A program made the translations under genes and the position numbers. A stretch of 64,000 nucleotides of DNA from Hetaerina americana (Eukaryota > Arthropoda > Insecta > Odonata > Calopterygidae): positions 32,278,622-32,342,621 of the forward strand of contig JAKTNV010000009.1 in assembly GCA_022747635.1 (NCBI GenBank), given 5' to 3'. Position 1 is the stretch's first letter. Every line of letters begins with the position of its first letter. The notes beneath the pieces are model-generated. The model saw only the letters and a program-made list of their open reading frames with translations, had not been told where the DNA came from and ran no database searches. This document shows, in pieces, positions 21,501 to 32,600 of the stretch.

Positions 21501-24500
21501 ATGGAACATTGGATTAATTGAGGCAAAAAGATTGGCAGGAATCAAAATGTGGACATCGCACTCGAACGAAAAAAATAAATCTTCCATAATGAAAATCAAA
21601 GTTAAGTAGCATCAATAAAATATAGAAGCTATGAAGAAGTCATCGAAAATGAAAAGCGAGAAACCTTATTAGACGAAATACTGAATAATTATGCCACCTA
21701 TTTCCGTAAATGCTAAGAATAATACCCAACAGGATCATTAATATTTATTTCCTAGCGACCAGAATTTGCACAGCATCGAACTGTGCAATGACATATTGAA
21801 CTTGACTTTCTGTCATTGGTTTGGCAGAAATTCGACCATTTTTTGGATATTCACGCATGACATAGTGTTTAATTTTAGCTTATTGTGTCACTGGAAATGA
21901 TTAAATTAATACTGAATGATTGGTTTATGATTATTCAACCAGCTCCTTCTTTAACGTCGTCGACGTAGGTCAGCTAAACGGCTGCAATCGACCTAAAATT
22001 GGAATTTCCGTACGAGAAAATAAAAAGTATTTTTAGACTTGAAATTAGTGTGCGATGTTACGGTTATTTTTCTATCTCGTCGTGGAGGTAAACAGGTTTG
22101 TGCTGGAAGCAGAAGGACGGAGAAGATTAGAGGGAACACACAAACCCGTGAGAATCCCATCTCTAAGTGTATCGAGCAACATTCATGTGTTCCATGATCT
22201 CAGTTGTCGGGTGTCTTCTCCTCTTCCACGTAACTCCCCCATTCGAACACCTACGCCCTCTCCCCTTCATCTCCCCCTTCAGTTCCCTCCTCCTTTTCCC
22301 GTCCCACACTATCCTCCATGCGCTGCTTCCCTCCGCCTCCCACGCTCAACCCTTTCACCAATTTCCAACCACTTACTCCCACTTCCGCTTTCAAGTCCTC
22401 GTTAGCCCACCTTCCGCCCGCGCCGTGACAGAGACGCCTTTCTCCAACCACTTACTTCAATTCTCTTCTCCCTCCCGTCCCAAACAGAGTAAACTCCGCT
22501 TGAGTGTGTGTGCGCGCGCAGAGAATGATCATTCGGAGTCTTCATCGTCAGTTCACCGGTAGAGTTGAGAATGGATTTTTTTCATCCCTCCCCCGCGAAC
22601 CCATGGGCTTTCAAATTTTCTGGACTTCACCCTTCGTCGTTTTCCCTCGTATAACCCAGTCGTCCGGGTTCATAAGAAAGTTTGGCGTCCAAGTTCCTCT
22701 CGAGTTCTTTCTCATTATTGAAGGAGGGAAACTGGGGAGTGCCCATAAAAATCCTTGACGTCTTTTAACATTTTATGGCAGGCGGCCTATGGAATGACCC
22801 TAGTGCCTCTTTGAAATCGGACCTACTGGCGAAGACAGGATTCTAGTTATGGATCTCATAAGTTTTCAATCGACTGGTATCCTGTGAAATTCATTCCATT
22901 GGTGTCACAATCCTTCCGTACACAGTTGTCGCGTTCCTTCGTCCAAAGGCAGAGTGTCGCAAAATTTGACAAAAGACTTCCTTTTAGATCGGAAAGTAAA
23001 AAGAAAATCATCAACGCCCTTCAATATATTCGGAATATGGTTTACCCTGTGACTTGTAACTTTTTGTGGCTGTGGTTTGACTGCTATCCATTATAAAACA
23101 TCAGTAAAATTAGAATAAAATAGTATAGTTAAAAGAGTAGAGAATAAATTCGTATATATTTTTCGAGAATAATAATAAATCACATTATAATTTTATCATC
23201 ATTGCAAGTTTATCATAACATTTACCATCATGATAACCCATCCAAATTTTAGTCGAAATAATGTAGGAAAGCGGCTTTTGAATTCAACACGGATAGAATA
23301 CGTTATTTTCTCATGTACGACCTATGATGATTTTCGATAGGCAAAATAGGTCAAGAGTAACATTTATTATAATGTACTCCACTCTCCAATGTCTCTGTAC
23401 TCATTATAATTTACTGAATGAAGATAGCCTTATACTTTCTGACTAACTGGAATGCAGGTTGAAAAATCTCCCTTCTAGCATTCGAAATTCTTCAGTTCTA
23501 GCTTAATAAGAAGTTCCTTTGCAAAGATTTTATGTTTGCAAGCTCAGGAATTTGATGTTTTTATAAAACTAATTACGGTTGTGATATGAAAAATTCTGTA
23601 TTTGGCCATTCATATCTTTTATCTTGCAAGTTAATCAATGCTATGCGAATAAAATACTCGACGTTGAAGCGTCATATTCCTCGATAATGATTTAATTTTA
23701 AGGACTGGCTAAACAAAATTTACAAAATTTAATTTAGGTTACACTTCTATTTTTACCACCTTTTTTAAGTAACTATGGCGGAATAAAGAAAAAATTGAAA
23801 AATAGTGAATATACGTATATTCAGGAATTCCATATAATCGTTAATCTGTGGATTTTAGTTTTCAGTCAAATATAATTTGATTGTTCAGAAAATTGAATAA
23901 ATACGTTAAAAATATTTTTGGTGCAGTTTTTCTGCAAAATTTGGTTGCTTTTTATTGCAAAATCAAACTTTCCAAATAATATGCTCAAGCATCAGCGAAA
24001 GGTTAACTTTTTACATCGGTTAAAGATAAAAATCGGTTGGATAACTCTGAAGAACGAAATGAAAATTTATTGAACTCCTTTTTTAAATTACTAATAAAAT
24101 ATTACGTCCGTACACGATGATATAGTTTGTATAACGCCCTCAATGCTGTTATTATTACCAATTCTTTTTCTGGCAAAGAAATATTATTTTTCAAGGAATT
24201 TTGAAAAAAATTATCAGTTTATAAAATATATTTGTAGACGAAATCGTCGATATTGTTAATAATTTCTCAAAGTTAAATGAAAAAGGACCAGAGCTCTCAA
24301 GTAAACTTCGATTCCGCGAATGTGTAGGCTTACGGTATAGCTTTAATTATTTTCGAAATTCGTTTTTGGCATCAAAATTCAAAGGCTGCGCAAATTTTTA
24401 GAATGTAGAAAGCAAAATTTCCACATAATATTTTTTAAAATAATTTTGTAGTTGAGCTCCCTGGTGAAATAGTAAAGGTCAAAAAAAGTTGAAAAAATAC

Positions 24501-26963
24501 CCTGGGGAGCACTGCTGCTTTGCTGAAAGATTACTAGTTATTTTATCCACACTCGGATGCATGGTCTCATTTTCATTTCCTCTGCAAACTTTCCATATCC
24601 GGCGAAACGCATTTAAATAATTCTCACATACATATTTTATGCTTTCAAATCCCACTCAATTGTTCATTTAAAATAATTAATCACTTGACTCTCGGGGAAG
24701 CGCCGCCCAAATTGAATACAACGGTGGATACAATTCCACCGCACGCATGTAGGGCCCACGACGCAAGTCCTCCGTGCGTGAAAACGAGAGTATAGCGGAT
24801 TATTAATGACTGTTGTATAGTCGGGAGGACAGAAGGAGAGAAGACAGTGATGCAGGGCGAGTCCAATTCCTCGTGAACGAGGGATGCTTCTCCGCACACC
24901 ACGCCTCCATTCCCCCTCCCCGATCAACCCCATCGAACCACCTCTTCACCTCAATTTCTCCGCCCACGCCGCCAGTCAGTCCAAACCCATCAAATCCACC
25001 CTCCAACCCCCCCCCTACCCACTTCATCCCTTCCACTCGCCCACGTCCCACCCTCAGCGCCAAACCGAGCGCGAGAGCACTCCAGCGCCAGACTCAATTA
25101 TGTAATTGCGTTAAAATATATATTACCGCTCCTCGCAGGTGGCATAGTGAGAACTCGTCCGGAACTCGAGGATTGTGTTGTAACCTGGCCGTGGAATGGA
25201 GGCGGGGGAATGGAGTGCTGGGACTGAGAAAGGAAGGGAACTCAATGCAGAGGGGGGGGATGAGAGTCTATTGAAACAAGGGGGATTGAAAAGGGCAGGG
25301 GGTGGTGGTTGAGAGAGAGGCAGATGTGTGCGTGTAGAGTGAATGGCTTGATTCGAAGTCCCATCACTGTTCAGTTTATCACGAGAAACTTAAGTTTAGT
25401 TGGTGGTTAGAGTAACAGAAACCTTTAATGAACCGTAGCCTTTATATATGACAAATCTCCACGTTACAAATACGGCTTATTTTCCTGCATTCACCACCAA
25501 CTCGACAGGGAAATAGATGCAGGATATATTGAGAGCAAATTAATTGTGGATAATTGTGATATTTAGGTATCATCATCAATAATAATCCTCCATTTAGATA
25601 TAAAATTTTAATAATGAATTTTCGGTATGAGAAGTAGAGGAATTAAAAGAATGGATGGGATTAAGTGGGGTTGTAAATATATGGAGCTGCAAAAAAGTCA
25701 AAGTTTTACATAGTTTTAGGATGATTAAAAGTATTTTTAGACGGAGTTAAGAAATAAAATCTCTCTGTCTACGTCAATCCTACTTTAAATCTACTCTAGG
25801 ATTACTTCTCAGTAGGTAATATTAAGCAAAAAAAAGTAATGGCAAGAAAAAATACGTATAAATAAGAAAAAATGAAATTAGTGCAGGATACGGCGACGGT
25901 TAAGGCTCAATATCGGGATTAATTATCTTGTTGATTGACCTCTTGTATTAATAGGAACGATCGAATTGATTTCAGCAAAAGGCCTTTGGAAGATGTACCA
26001 ACAGCAGGCGGAAACAGGACCCATGAAGTCCCTCCTAACAATGAATTTATCCTCCCTGGTTGTTCCTAATACACCTACATTTTCCTCGACCGCTTTAGTT
26101 TTAACTCAACCTGAGATACATTCATTACGCTGCACGAGAGTTGTGTAATTTTTCTTTGGCCCCATTAACTCAACCCCAGATGAATTTAGTGCGCAGCGGG
26201 AAAATTGTATTTTAGAGGTCTGTGAAGCGAATTCACCGTGCCCACCTTACCATAAACAATACTTTTATGGATATGAATAGTTCATATAATACACGCTTCC
26301 GTTCGGTGTAATCGTAAAGACGCAATCTAATCTCATAGCATAAGGCGAGGACTGAATTTTCAAATATTAGTCATCCAACCAAAATATCTTTTCCAGGCAT
26401 TCCTTCCACATTTTTTCTAATATTTATTCACAGCCGAGAGAGAAAATGTACTCCGAATGACCAAGGAGCTAAAAACTTAGCATGCTGCCCTATCGTTAGA
26501 AAATGCATGATCTAATCAAGTCATTTTGTAAAAATTGTGACCAGATTTGAAACTGAAATCGCGAAATTGGCCCCTTCACTAATTATAATAAAACCTTTAC
26601 TATGAAATAATCAATTTTAATTAAAGGAAAAATTATTGTAATAATCAATTGGTACAAGTATTCTTATACTTAACGTGGCTCAAATGATTATGTGGGTACC
26701 TTCTACGTCATGTCGTTAGTAAGGGGAGAATCAAAGGATGGCCTATTGCGTAGTGATAGAAAAATAGCACATACTCCTAATAGGAAACGAATAACTTAAC
26801 ATGATTTTACGTTCAATTGTATCTTACTCGCGTATATTTCTAACTTATCAAGTATGTAATCGTGGGATGTAAAAACTTGAAAACATTTCATTTCCGGAAT
26901 GAGGTTATGACCGTTCCTATTGCTTGAAGGTATTTCTGCTGCTCAGTAATCAGTCTTTTCAAT
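18508..26963. other. Long stretch without a recognisable gene
   Basis: Both strands were read for conserved domains without success. GC-richer, strand-biased patches occur at about 22150-22560 and 24840-25100, with chance open frames of low-complexity Pro/Ser-rich content. Nothing supports an exon of the downstream neuroligin here. Dispersed simple sequence and AT-rich DNA make up the rest. Confidence 0.5.
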
Positions 26964-26977
26964 ATAATTCTTCAAAG
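26964..26977. repeat. PLE-B target site duplication, left copy
   Basis: ATAATTCTTCAAAG, identical to 29598-29611. It marks the left border of PLE-B. Two of the 14 bases could also be microhomology, so the true length is 12-14. Confidence 0.9.
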
Positions 26978-29401
26978 GTGATTTCCACATTTATACTCTG
27001 CTCTACTCATCGCCGCGGAAACCTTCGAACGAACATTACTCACCTCTACGGGGAGGAGATTCACAGGAAGATAAGGAGATTCGAGAAGCTCAGAACGAGG
27101 AAGGAGAGACTTTTGACATCGTTAGCGTTCCTTCAACGATGCAGAGACACGGAGACGATTCCTACCTGCGTAGAAGTCAAACACCACCTGAACACACCCA
27201 AGGCTAAGAAGATCCTCCGCCGCTGCAGCGAAGACCTTCTGAGAGAGAGAATTCACGATAAACGTTGGAACCTCGACCGCCTCTCCGAAGAATTGTACTA
27301 TATTCATTTGGAGCTGGCTGCCACCCTACAAGCTGACGATTGGGACACAACCGAGCGGATTACGTACGACTCTTCCCGAGCCAGTCTAATGGCGACGCGG
27401 GAAAAGCAAGTCAACAAATTCAACAAACTTCATTGTAAGCAGCATCCACTGACCTCGATTAATGGGGCTGACAATGGCCAATCGGTTGTGAACTTGACGG
27501 ACCTTCATTTAGATGAAGCCACCCTCGCAGTCTTATCTAAGGGTCTGAACTTCGCTTTGACCCCAAGGACGATACCACTTGAGAAGATCATCGCGGAGGT
27601 AGAGTCATCGATCCGGAGACTTCCGAAGGCGGCCGCCGACGAAATCCGAGAAGATGTCGCACGTATCCTCCATGGCGCAAAACCACCAAGATCAAACACC
27701 ATCGGCAAAGAAAGGAGAGCACTGAAGGAGCTAAGGGACAACGAGAGTATAATCATTTTACCAGCTGACAAAGGCAACGCAACAGTCCTGATAAATAGAG
27801 AGGATTACGAAGGGAAAATATCGCTCATCCTCAGCAGTCCGACTTATAGGAAATTGAAAAGCGATCCGACTGCCAAGACGGAGAGAAGCACAAGGGCTAT
27901 CATTAAACGATCGCTTATTCCAAAAGAAGAGCAACGACGCCTGCTTCCGACTGCACCGAAACCACCGAGACTGTACGGCCTGCCCAAAATTCACAAGAAG
28001 GATGTACCTCTCCGACCGATTGTGAGCCAGATTGACGCTCCGACTTACCAACTCGCCAAGTACTTGGCGCGGTCTCTGCAGGACCACGTCGGACAGACAC
28101 CCAGCTTCGTAAAAAACTCGACGCATTTCATTGACGTAATAAGAAACATCACCATCCACGACAACGATCTCATGGTCAGCTTCGATGTTGAATCGCTTTT
28201 CACCAGCGTCCCTATTGAGGAATCGCTGAATATCATCAAGGAACTCACCTCCCGCGGAATCCCTAAGGACTTTCCAGGATTGGTGGAGCATTGCCTCCGC
28301 AATTCCTTCTTCCTATGGAATGGTGACCATTACGAGCAGATGGAAGGAGCTGCGATGGGCTCACCCCTCTCCCCGGTTGTGGCCAACCTCTACATGGAGA
28401 GCTTCGAAAAGAAAGCACTGGAATCCTGCGACAAGCGGCCCTCACTGTGGCTAAGATATGTCGACGACACTTTTGTCATTTGGTCACACGGAGAGGAAGA
28501 ATTAAAAAAGTTCCTGAAACATCTGAACTCACAGCATCAAGCCATCCACTTCACTATGGAGGTGGAAAAGGATCATCAACTGCCCTTCTTGGACGTCATG
28601 GTGAAGAGAAATACAGGGAATGGGAGGCTTGGACACAGAGTATACAGGAAGCCTACTCACACCGACCGCTACCTTAATGCTGCATCGCACCACCATCCCA
28701 GTCAGAAGACCTCACTGGTAGACACACTTGTCAACCGAGCATATAAAATATGTGACTCCGATTCTATTGCCAACGAGAAGAAACACTTGACAAATGCCCT
28801 GCAAAGGAATGGATACAGCGCTCATATGATCCAAAAAAGGGCCGAGAAGGAAGAAAAGAAGAGACAAACCACCGCTGTTCCTGACAGAGAGGAAGACTCC
28901 AGACCACGTCCGAAGGCTTACGTCACCATCCCCTTCATCGCAGGGACTTCGGAAAGAATCGCGAGGGCTTTAAGGAAACATGATGTGGTGACCAGATTCA
29001 ACTGCGTCACCAAGATAGCTGACACCCTACCCGGACCCAAGGATGGAATTTCACCGTTAATATCAGAAGGCGTGTACCAAGTGCCATGCTCCTGTGGCAA
29101 ATGGTACATCGGTGAAACGTGCAGAGCGCTGAAAACACGCATGAGTGAACACCAGAGGGCAACCAAGGCCAAACAGTTTAGAGCATCGGCCATCGCTGAG
29201 CACGCCTGGAGTGAACCTGGACACTCTATTCTCTTCGACGACGCTAAAATAATAGCGAAAGAAGGAAAATACTTCCAGAGAATAATCAGAGAGGCCATTG
29301 AAATCGTTAAAAGGCCAAAAAATTTTAACAGAGAGGATGGATACCCACTCCACAGTGCGTGGAAACGAATAATCCCGCGCAAATATGAGGACGTTCCCTG
29401 A
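26978..29401 (+). CDS. PLE-B reverse transcriptase / GIY-YIG endonuclease
   Basis: The frame is open from before the element border to the TGA at 29399-29401, giving 807 codons within the element. The first in-frame ATG is at 27389, so the true start must lie in a lost 5' part or in an upstream terminal repeat. Counting from 26978: a basic N-terminal region (to about 150), ADKGNATVLIN (near 263-273), PKIHKKDVPLRPIVS (near 336-350), motif A Asp403 (SFDVESLFTS), GAAMGSPLSPVVANLYM (near 457-473), and YVDD at 494-497. The GIY-YIG domain follows: GVY 698-700, Cys704 and Cys706, YIG 710-712, Arg721, His725, His742, His749, Glu772 and Glu775, Asn782 or Asn784. All catalytic residues of both enzymes are present. 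It resembles the Penelope/Poseidon lineage, though the clade is tentative. Confidence 0.93.
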   Translation: MISTFILCSTHRRGNLRTNITHLYGEEIHRKIRRFEKLRTRKERLLTSLAFLQRCRDTETIPTCVEVKHHLNTPKAKKILRRCSEDLLRERIHDKRWNLDRLSEELYYIHLELAATLQADDWDTTERITYDSSRASLMATREKQVNKFNKLHCKQHPLTSINGADNGQSVVNLTDLHLDEATLAVLSKGLNFALTPRTIPLEKIIAEVESSIRRLPKAAADEIREDVARILHGAKPPRSNTIGKERRALKELRDNESIIILPADKGNATVLINREDYEGKISLILSSPTYRKLKSDPTAKTERSTRAIIKRSLIPKEEQRRLLPTAPKPPRLYGLPKIHKKDVPLRPIVSQIDAPTYQLAKYLARSLQDHVGQTPSFVKNSTHFIDVIRNITIHDNDLMVSFDVESLFTSVPIEESLNIIKELTSRGIPKDFPGLVEHCLRNSFFLWNGDHYEQMEGAAMGSPLSPVVANLYMESFEKKALESCDKRPSLWLRYVDDTFVIWSHGEEELKKFLKHLNSQHQAIHFTMEVEKDHQLPFLDVMVKRNTGNGRLGHRVYRKPTHTDRYLNAASHHHPSQKTSLVDTLVNRAYKICDSDSIANEKKHLTNALQRNGYSAHMIQKRAEKEEKKRQTTAVPDREEDSRPRPKAYVTIPFIAGTSERIARALRKHDVVTRFNCVTKIADTLPGPKDGISPLISEGVYQVPCSCGKWYIGETCRALKTRMSEHQRATKAKQFRASAIAEHAWSEPGHSILFDDAKIIAKEGKYFQRIIREAIEIVKRPKNFNREDGYPLHSAWKRIIPRKYEDVP

Positions 29402-29441
29402 TTGGCCAAGAAATTTCCCGGTATTGGCGCCGGATTTTTCC

Positions 29442-29449
29442 TATATAAG
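29442..29449 (+). promoter_or_regulatory. TATA box in PLE-B 3' terminal repeat
   Basis: TATATAAG lies 32 bases before the hammerhead-like core. In a head-to-tail arrangement this would start transcription close to the ribozyme, as expected for an internal promoter in the terminal repeat. Inferred from position and consensus only. Confidence 0.55.
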
Positions 29450-29480
29450 ACGGGACAACAAGCTTCTTTTCATCCTTGAC

Positions 29481-29518
29481 CTGAGGACGCCAGCAGGATA
29501 GCTGGCGAAACTGTTGTA
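29481..29518 (+). ncRNA. Hammerhead-like ribozyme motif in PLE-B 3' repeat
   Basis: CTGAGGA (29481-29487), one C, helix II GCCAGC-AGGATA-GCTGGC (29489-29506), GAAAC (29507-29511), loop TGTT, then GTA (29516-29518). The AC and GU pairs form a two-base helix III, and A of GTA is a permitted cleavage-site base. Hammerheads in Penelope-like terminal repeats are an established feature of the class; they are thought to process element RNA. The extra base before helix II is the only departure from the textbook core. Confidence 0.75.
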
Positions 29519-29597
29519 CTTTTAAACGACATACGCGGACGCAGCCCGAAAAATGTGGAAATCACCTACTCATCGCCGCGGAAACCTTCGAACGAAC

Positions 29598-29611
29598 ATA
29601 ATTCTTCAAAG
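29598..29611. repeat. PLE-B target site duplication, right copy
   Basis: ATAATTCTTCAAAG, the partner of 26964-26977. It follows the 3' copy of the 32-bp direct repeat without a gap. Confidence 0.9.
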
Positions 29612-32600
29612 TTCTCTATTCATTAGGCATTAGGTTGTTTCATTAGGCTTCAGTGCGTTCTTTTCAGAATACACCGACCATCGACTCCATGAAGTTCTGA
29701 AATGAAAGGAATTAGGAATGAAGGGGACATTTTAGATGTAAATTCTTGTTGTTCTGAATAAAACCGCTGGTCTTATTTAAATTATTTATTCTACTAAAAA
29801 TACTATATAAATATTCATTTCCCAGCCAATTATTAGCGACGGAATATCGTTCAATTATCAAAAACGTATATTTTCAGAACTCACTTTGTGGGAGAGAGAT
29901 ATTGCTAATTTACCAAATAATACAATCTCGACAAATTCCCACCGGGCATTGATTAATGAACAACTAGTTTCACCCAATCATTAATGCATTGTATGGAACG
30001 TTTTGAAGTTTACCCACATTGTTTTATCAAGTAAATTGAAAATTAACGCCATTATCCGTTGGAATAATACTGGCTTTTTAATATGACTATGGCTCAATTA
30101 CTTTATTGAGAGATTAAAAAGCATTAATTTTCCCATAACAGATTCAAATTGAGTGCACACGATGATTAAATTGTTATCCAATATCTATTATGCTCTTTTT
30201 TTGTGAAATGGGTTTTGGAAATGTGATATCGTCCGCTAATGTTGCTCAATGCGTATTTCATAACCATGGTTAACTTTTGAAAACCTATAGTATCCACTGA
30301 TTGAATTATCGTTGATCCAAGTGGGGGAAGGTGGAAAAGAAGTGGGGTTCTGGACTGTATGTTTTTGCTCGTTGGACGGGTTAGGGTGGCGCAATTCCTC
30401 ATAATGTTCCGCATTGTTTCATTAGGTACGTGACGCGACTTGAGAATTGGCTTCTCTCCATTCCCATCGCATTCGCCAGTCTCTTCTCCCCGTCCCCTCC
30501 TTGGATTCACTCAGTCGCAGATGGAGAATGAAACTCTTTTTGCCCCGTTTTGACTTATTTAATTTGCCCAGCGTCTCTCCCTCCCCGTCTCTTAAGGCAA
30601 TCGGGAGGATTTTCCGACGGTCGATAAGCTTGGAAGTGTGTTGATATATTACGGAAGTACCGACCCTGTAATTCATTCCAGAGTTGTAAACATACGTACG
30701 CGCCCTTTAGATTTCCCCTTAAAATATCTAGATCTAGGAACTAAAATCATAATCTATAAATGGGCAAGAATTATTTCATTTAATCTGTTACTATCCTGTT
30801 TCCCTTCACTATAAATTCGAGTTCATCACTTCCAATCCGAATTAGCACGATAAAACATTTCAAAAAGTCGACGTTTAATATTTCTCAAATCTGGGAAACT
30901 GAACGTAGTTTGAAAAAACACATCCCCAATAACTAGCATAAGTTTACGACGATATATTACTTTGATAAGATGCGTGAAGTTCATGATATTATTATTATTC
31001 AACATGATATTATTGGTTTTAATACAGCTAGAATGTCGCATTTATCTGCAAATTGCGGTGAGTCATTATACTATGGTAGCATAACCAAAACTTTAACCAT
31101 ATCAAATATTTATTGAGTACATATTCCTTTTATATCATGAAAAAATGAACATGGGAGTTATGTCTAATTTTTCTACTTAGCGATGAGCATATTTATGAGC
31201 ATCATAAATTTAAAACGATGCCAATCGTTCGACTAACCGATGAAAAAGTTCCGTAAGCATACTTTCCACTGATAAACTATCTCATATTTTTATGAATGAT
31301 CGCTTTTGTTATTGTTAAAAATTTGCTGTGTAAAATGAATCACGATCCTGCGGACTTGTGTGCCACTCGACGATGTTGCATGCGCGTATTTTAATCAGTA
31401 ATTGCAATAATATTAGCGAAATCCTACGTGAAGGTGTTTTTTCATCTCTTTTTTTCTAAGTATGTTTTTATTAAATTGGGCGATATTTCATACTCTTAAA
31501 GTGAACTGTAATATTTGATGTGCAAAATATATTTAGGGTATTCAAGAAATATTAAGCCAGTCAACCTGAGGATAACATTCAACACTTTGCGCATTCAGAC
31601 TCATATGGTGGGTACGGGATGAGATTTAATCATAAGAAAACGAAGATCATGAGATTCTCAACACAAAGAAGGGTCTCTAACATGTACGCTAAATTTAGTT
31701 CAAATACGTTTTAATAAAGCGTAAAGCTAATCATATTCCAGCTGAATTAAAAGTGATCCAGGTTTACCTCTCTCTTCTTTTAAAGCAAATTATATTCCAT
31801 TGAGCTTCCACTGTAAACTTCCTAGAAGAAGATATTGTCTCTAATGGGTTGAAATAATGGAAAGTGACATTATGGAAATTAAAAAAATATTTTAATTGGA
31901 ATGAGGAAATTAATTGTAAATCAGGATTAAATTGTACTTCCAATTGAAACTTCACAGTAATTTACAGCTCGTCACCTTTTTTGTATTCTTACTCTTGTTT
32001 CTTAAAATTGCGATATGGTCTGAATAAAATCAAATCTCTGTCGCAGTTAAATTACTTGATTGAAAATTTTTAAGCCATGCACAGTTACGTTTTTTGGGTG
32101 AACTTTGTGTCCGATAATTAAATATTTTTGATTAATAGACCAATAAGTATTCATCGGATACCACATTTTCTGCTGCTAGTTCAGTGCATATTCTAGTAGG
32201 CTTCGAGCGCATTCGCAGGATTAGATTAAAGGGAAACAATAGAACCCACGTGAAAAGAGTTACTAATGAAAATTTTCATTTTTGGCAAATATGAATTATC
32301 ATTTTACCTTAAGATAACGTTCAACCCTTTTGTGCGCAGCTCCAAAGAAATAATTAATGCAAATAAGGAATACAAGTGGAAAATATTCGAAGGTTAACTT
32401 GGGCGTTAGAGAACTAACTTTAGCCCACTATTACTAACTTTTATAAATTTAGATTGTGAAATGGGACGTCTTATACAATACAATTCCTAAATGTGTCCAA
32501 ATCTTGATTATGCATCATTTTGAGTCCTATTCCGTCCATCATTCACAATGTTAAAATTTTCCAAGTCCATAATCTGACTGGTTTGATTGTAAATGTTCGC

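Larger units (their letters stand above)
26978..29597 (+). mobile_element. Penelope-like element B (PLE-B), bounded by a 14-bp duplication
   Basis: A 2620-bp insertion with an intact long frame. The 5' end has a 15-bp segment (26978-26992) that is the exact reverse complement of 29551-29565. Ten filler bases follow, then a 32-bp direct repeat (27003-27034) identical to 29566-29597 at the 3' end. The 3' region carries a TATA box and a hammerhead-like motif. The direct repeat is the remnant of the paired terminal repeats of Penelope-like elements; the inverted piece is a known type of 5' complexity in this class. Exact duplications and an open frame indicate a young insertion. Confidence 0.93.

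Noticed and set aside
22055..22562. Overlapping plus-strand frames of 116 and 131 codons
   Set aside because: Pro/Ser/Leu-rich content follows from a pyrimidine-rich tract; there is no domain and no splice support.
24813..25274. 153-codon plus-strand frame
   Set aside because: Low-complexity Pro/Ser/Thr content in a C-rich tract, with a similar-sized antisense frame; no evidence of coding.
27758..28291. 177-codon minus-strand frame inside PLE-B
   Set aside because: It is an antisense shadow of the reverse transcriptase frame, with no motif of its own.
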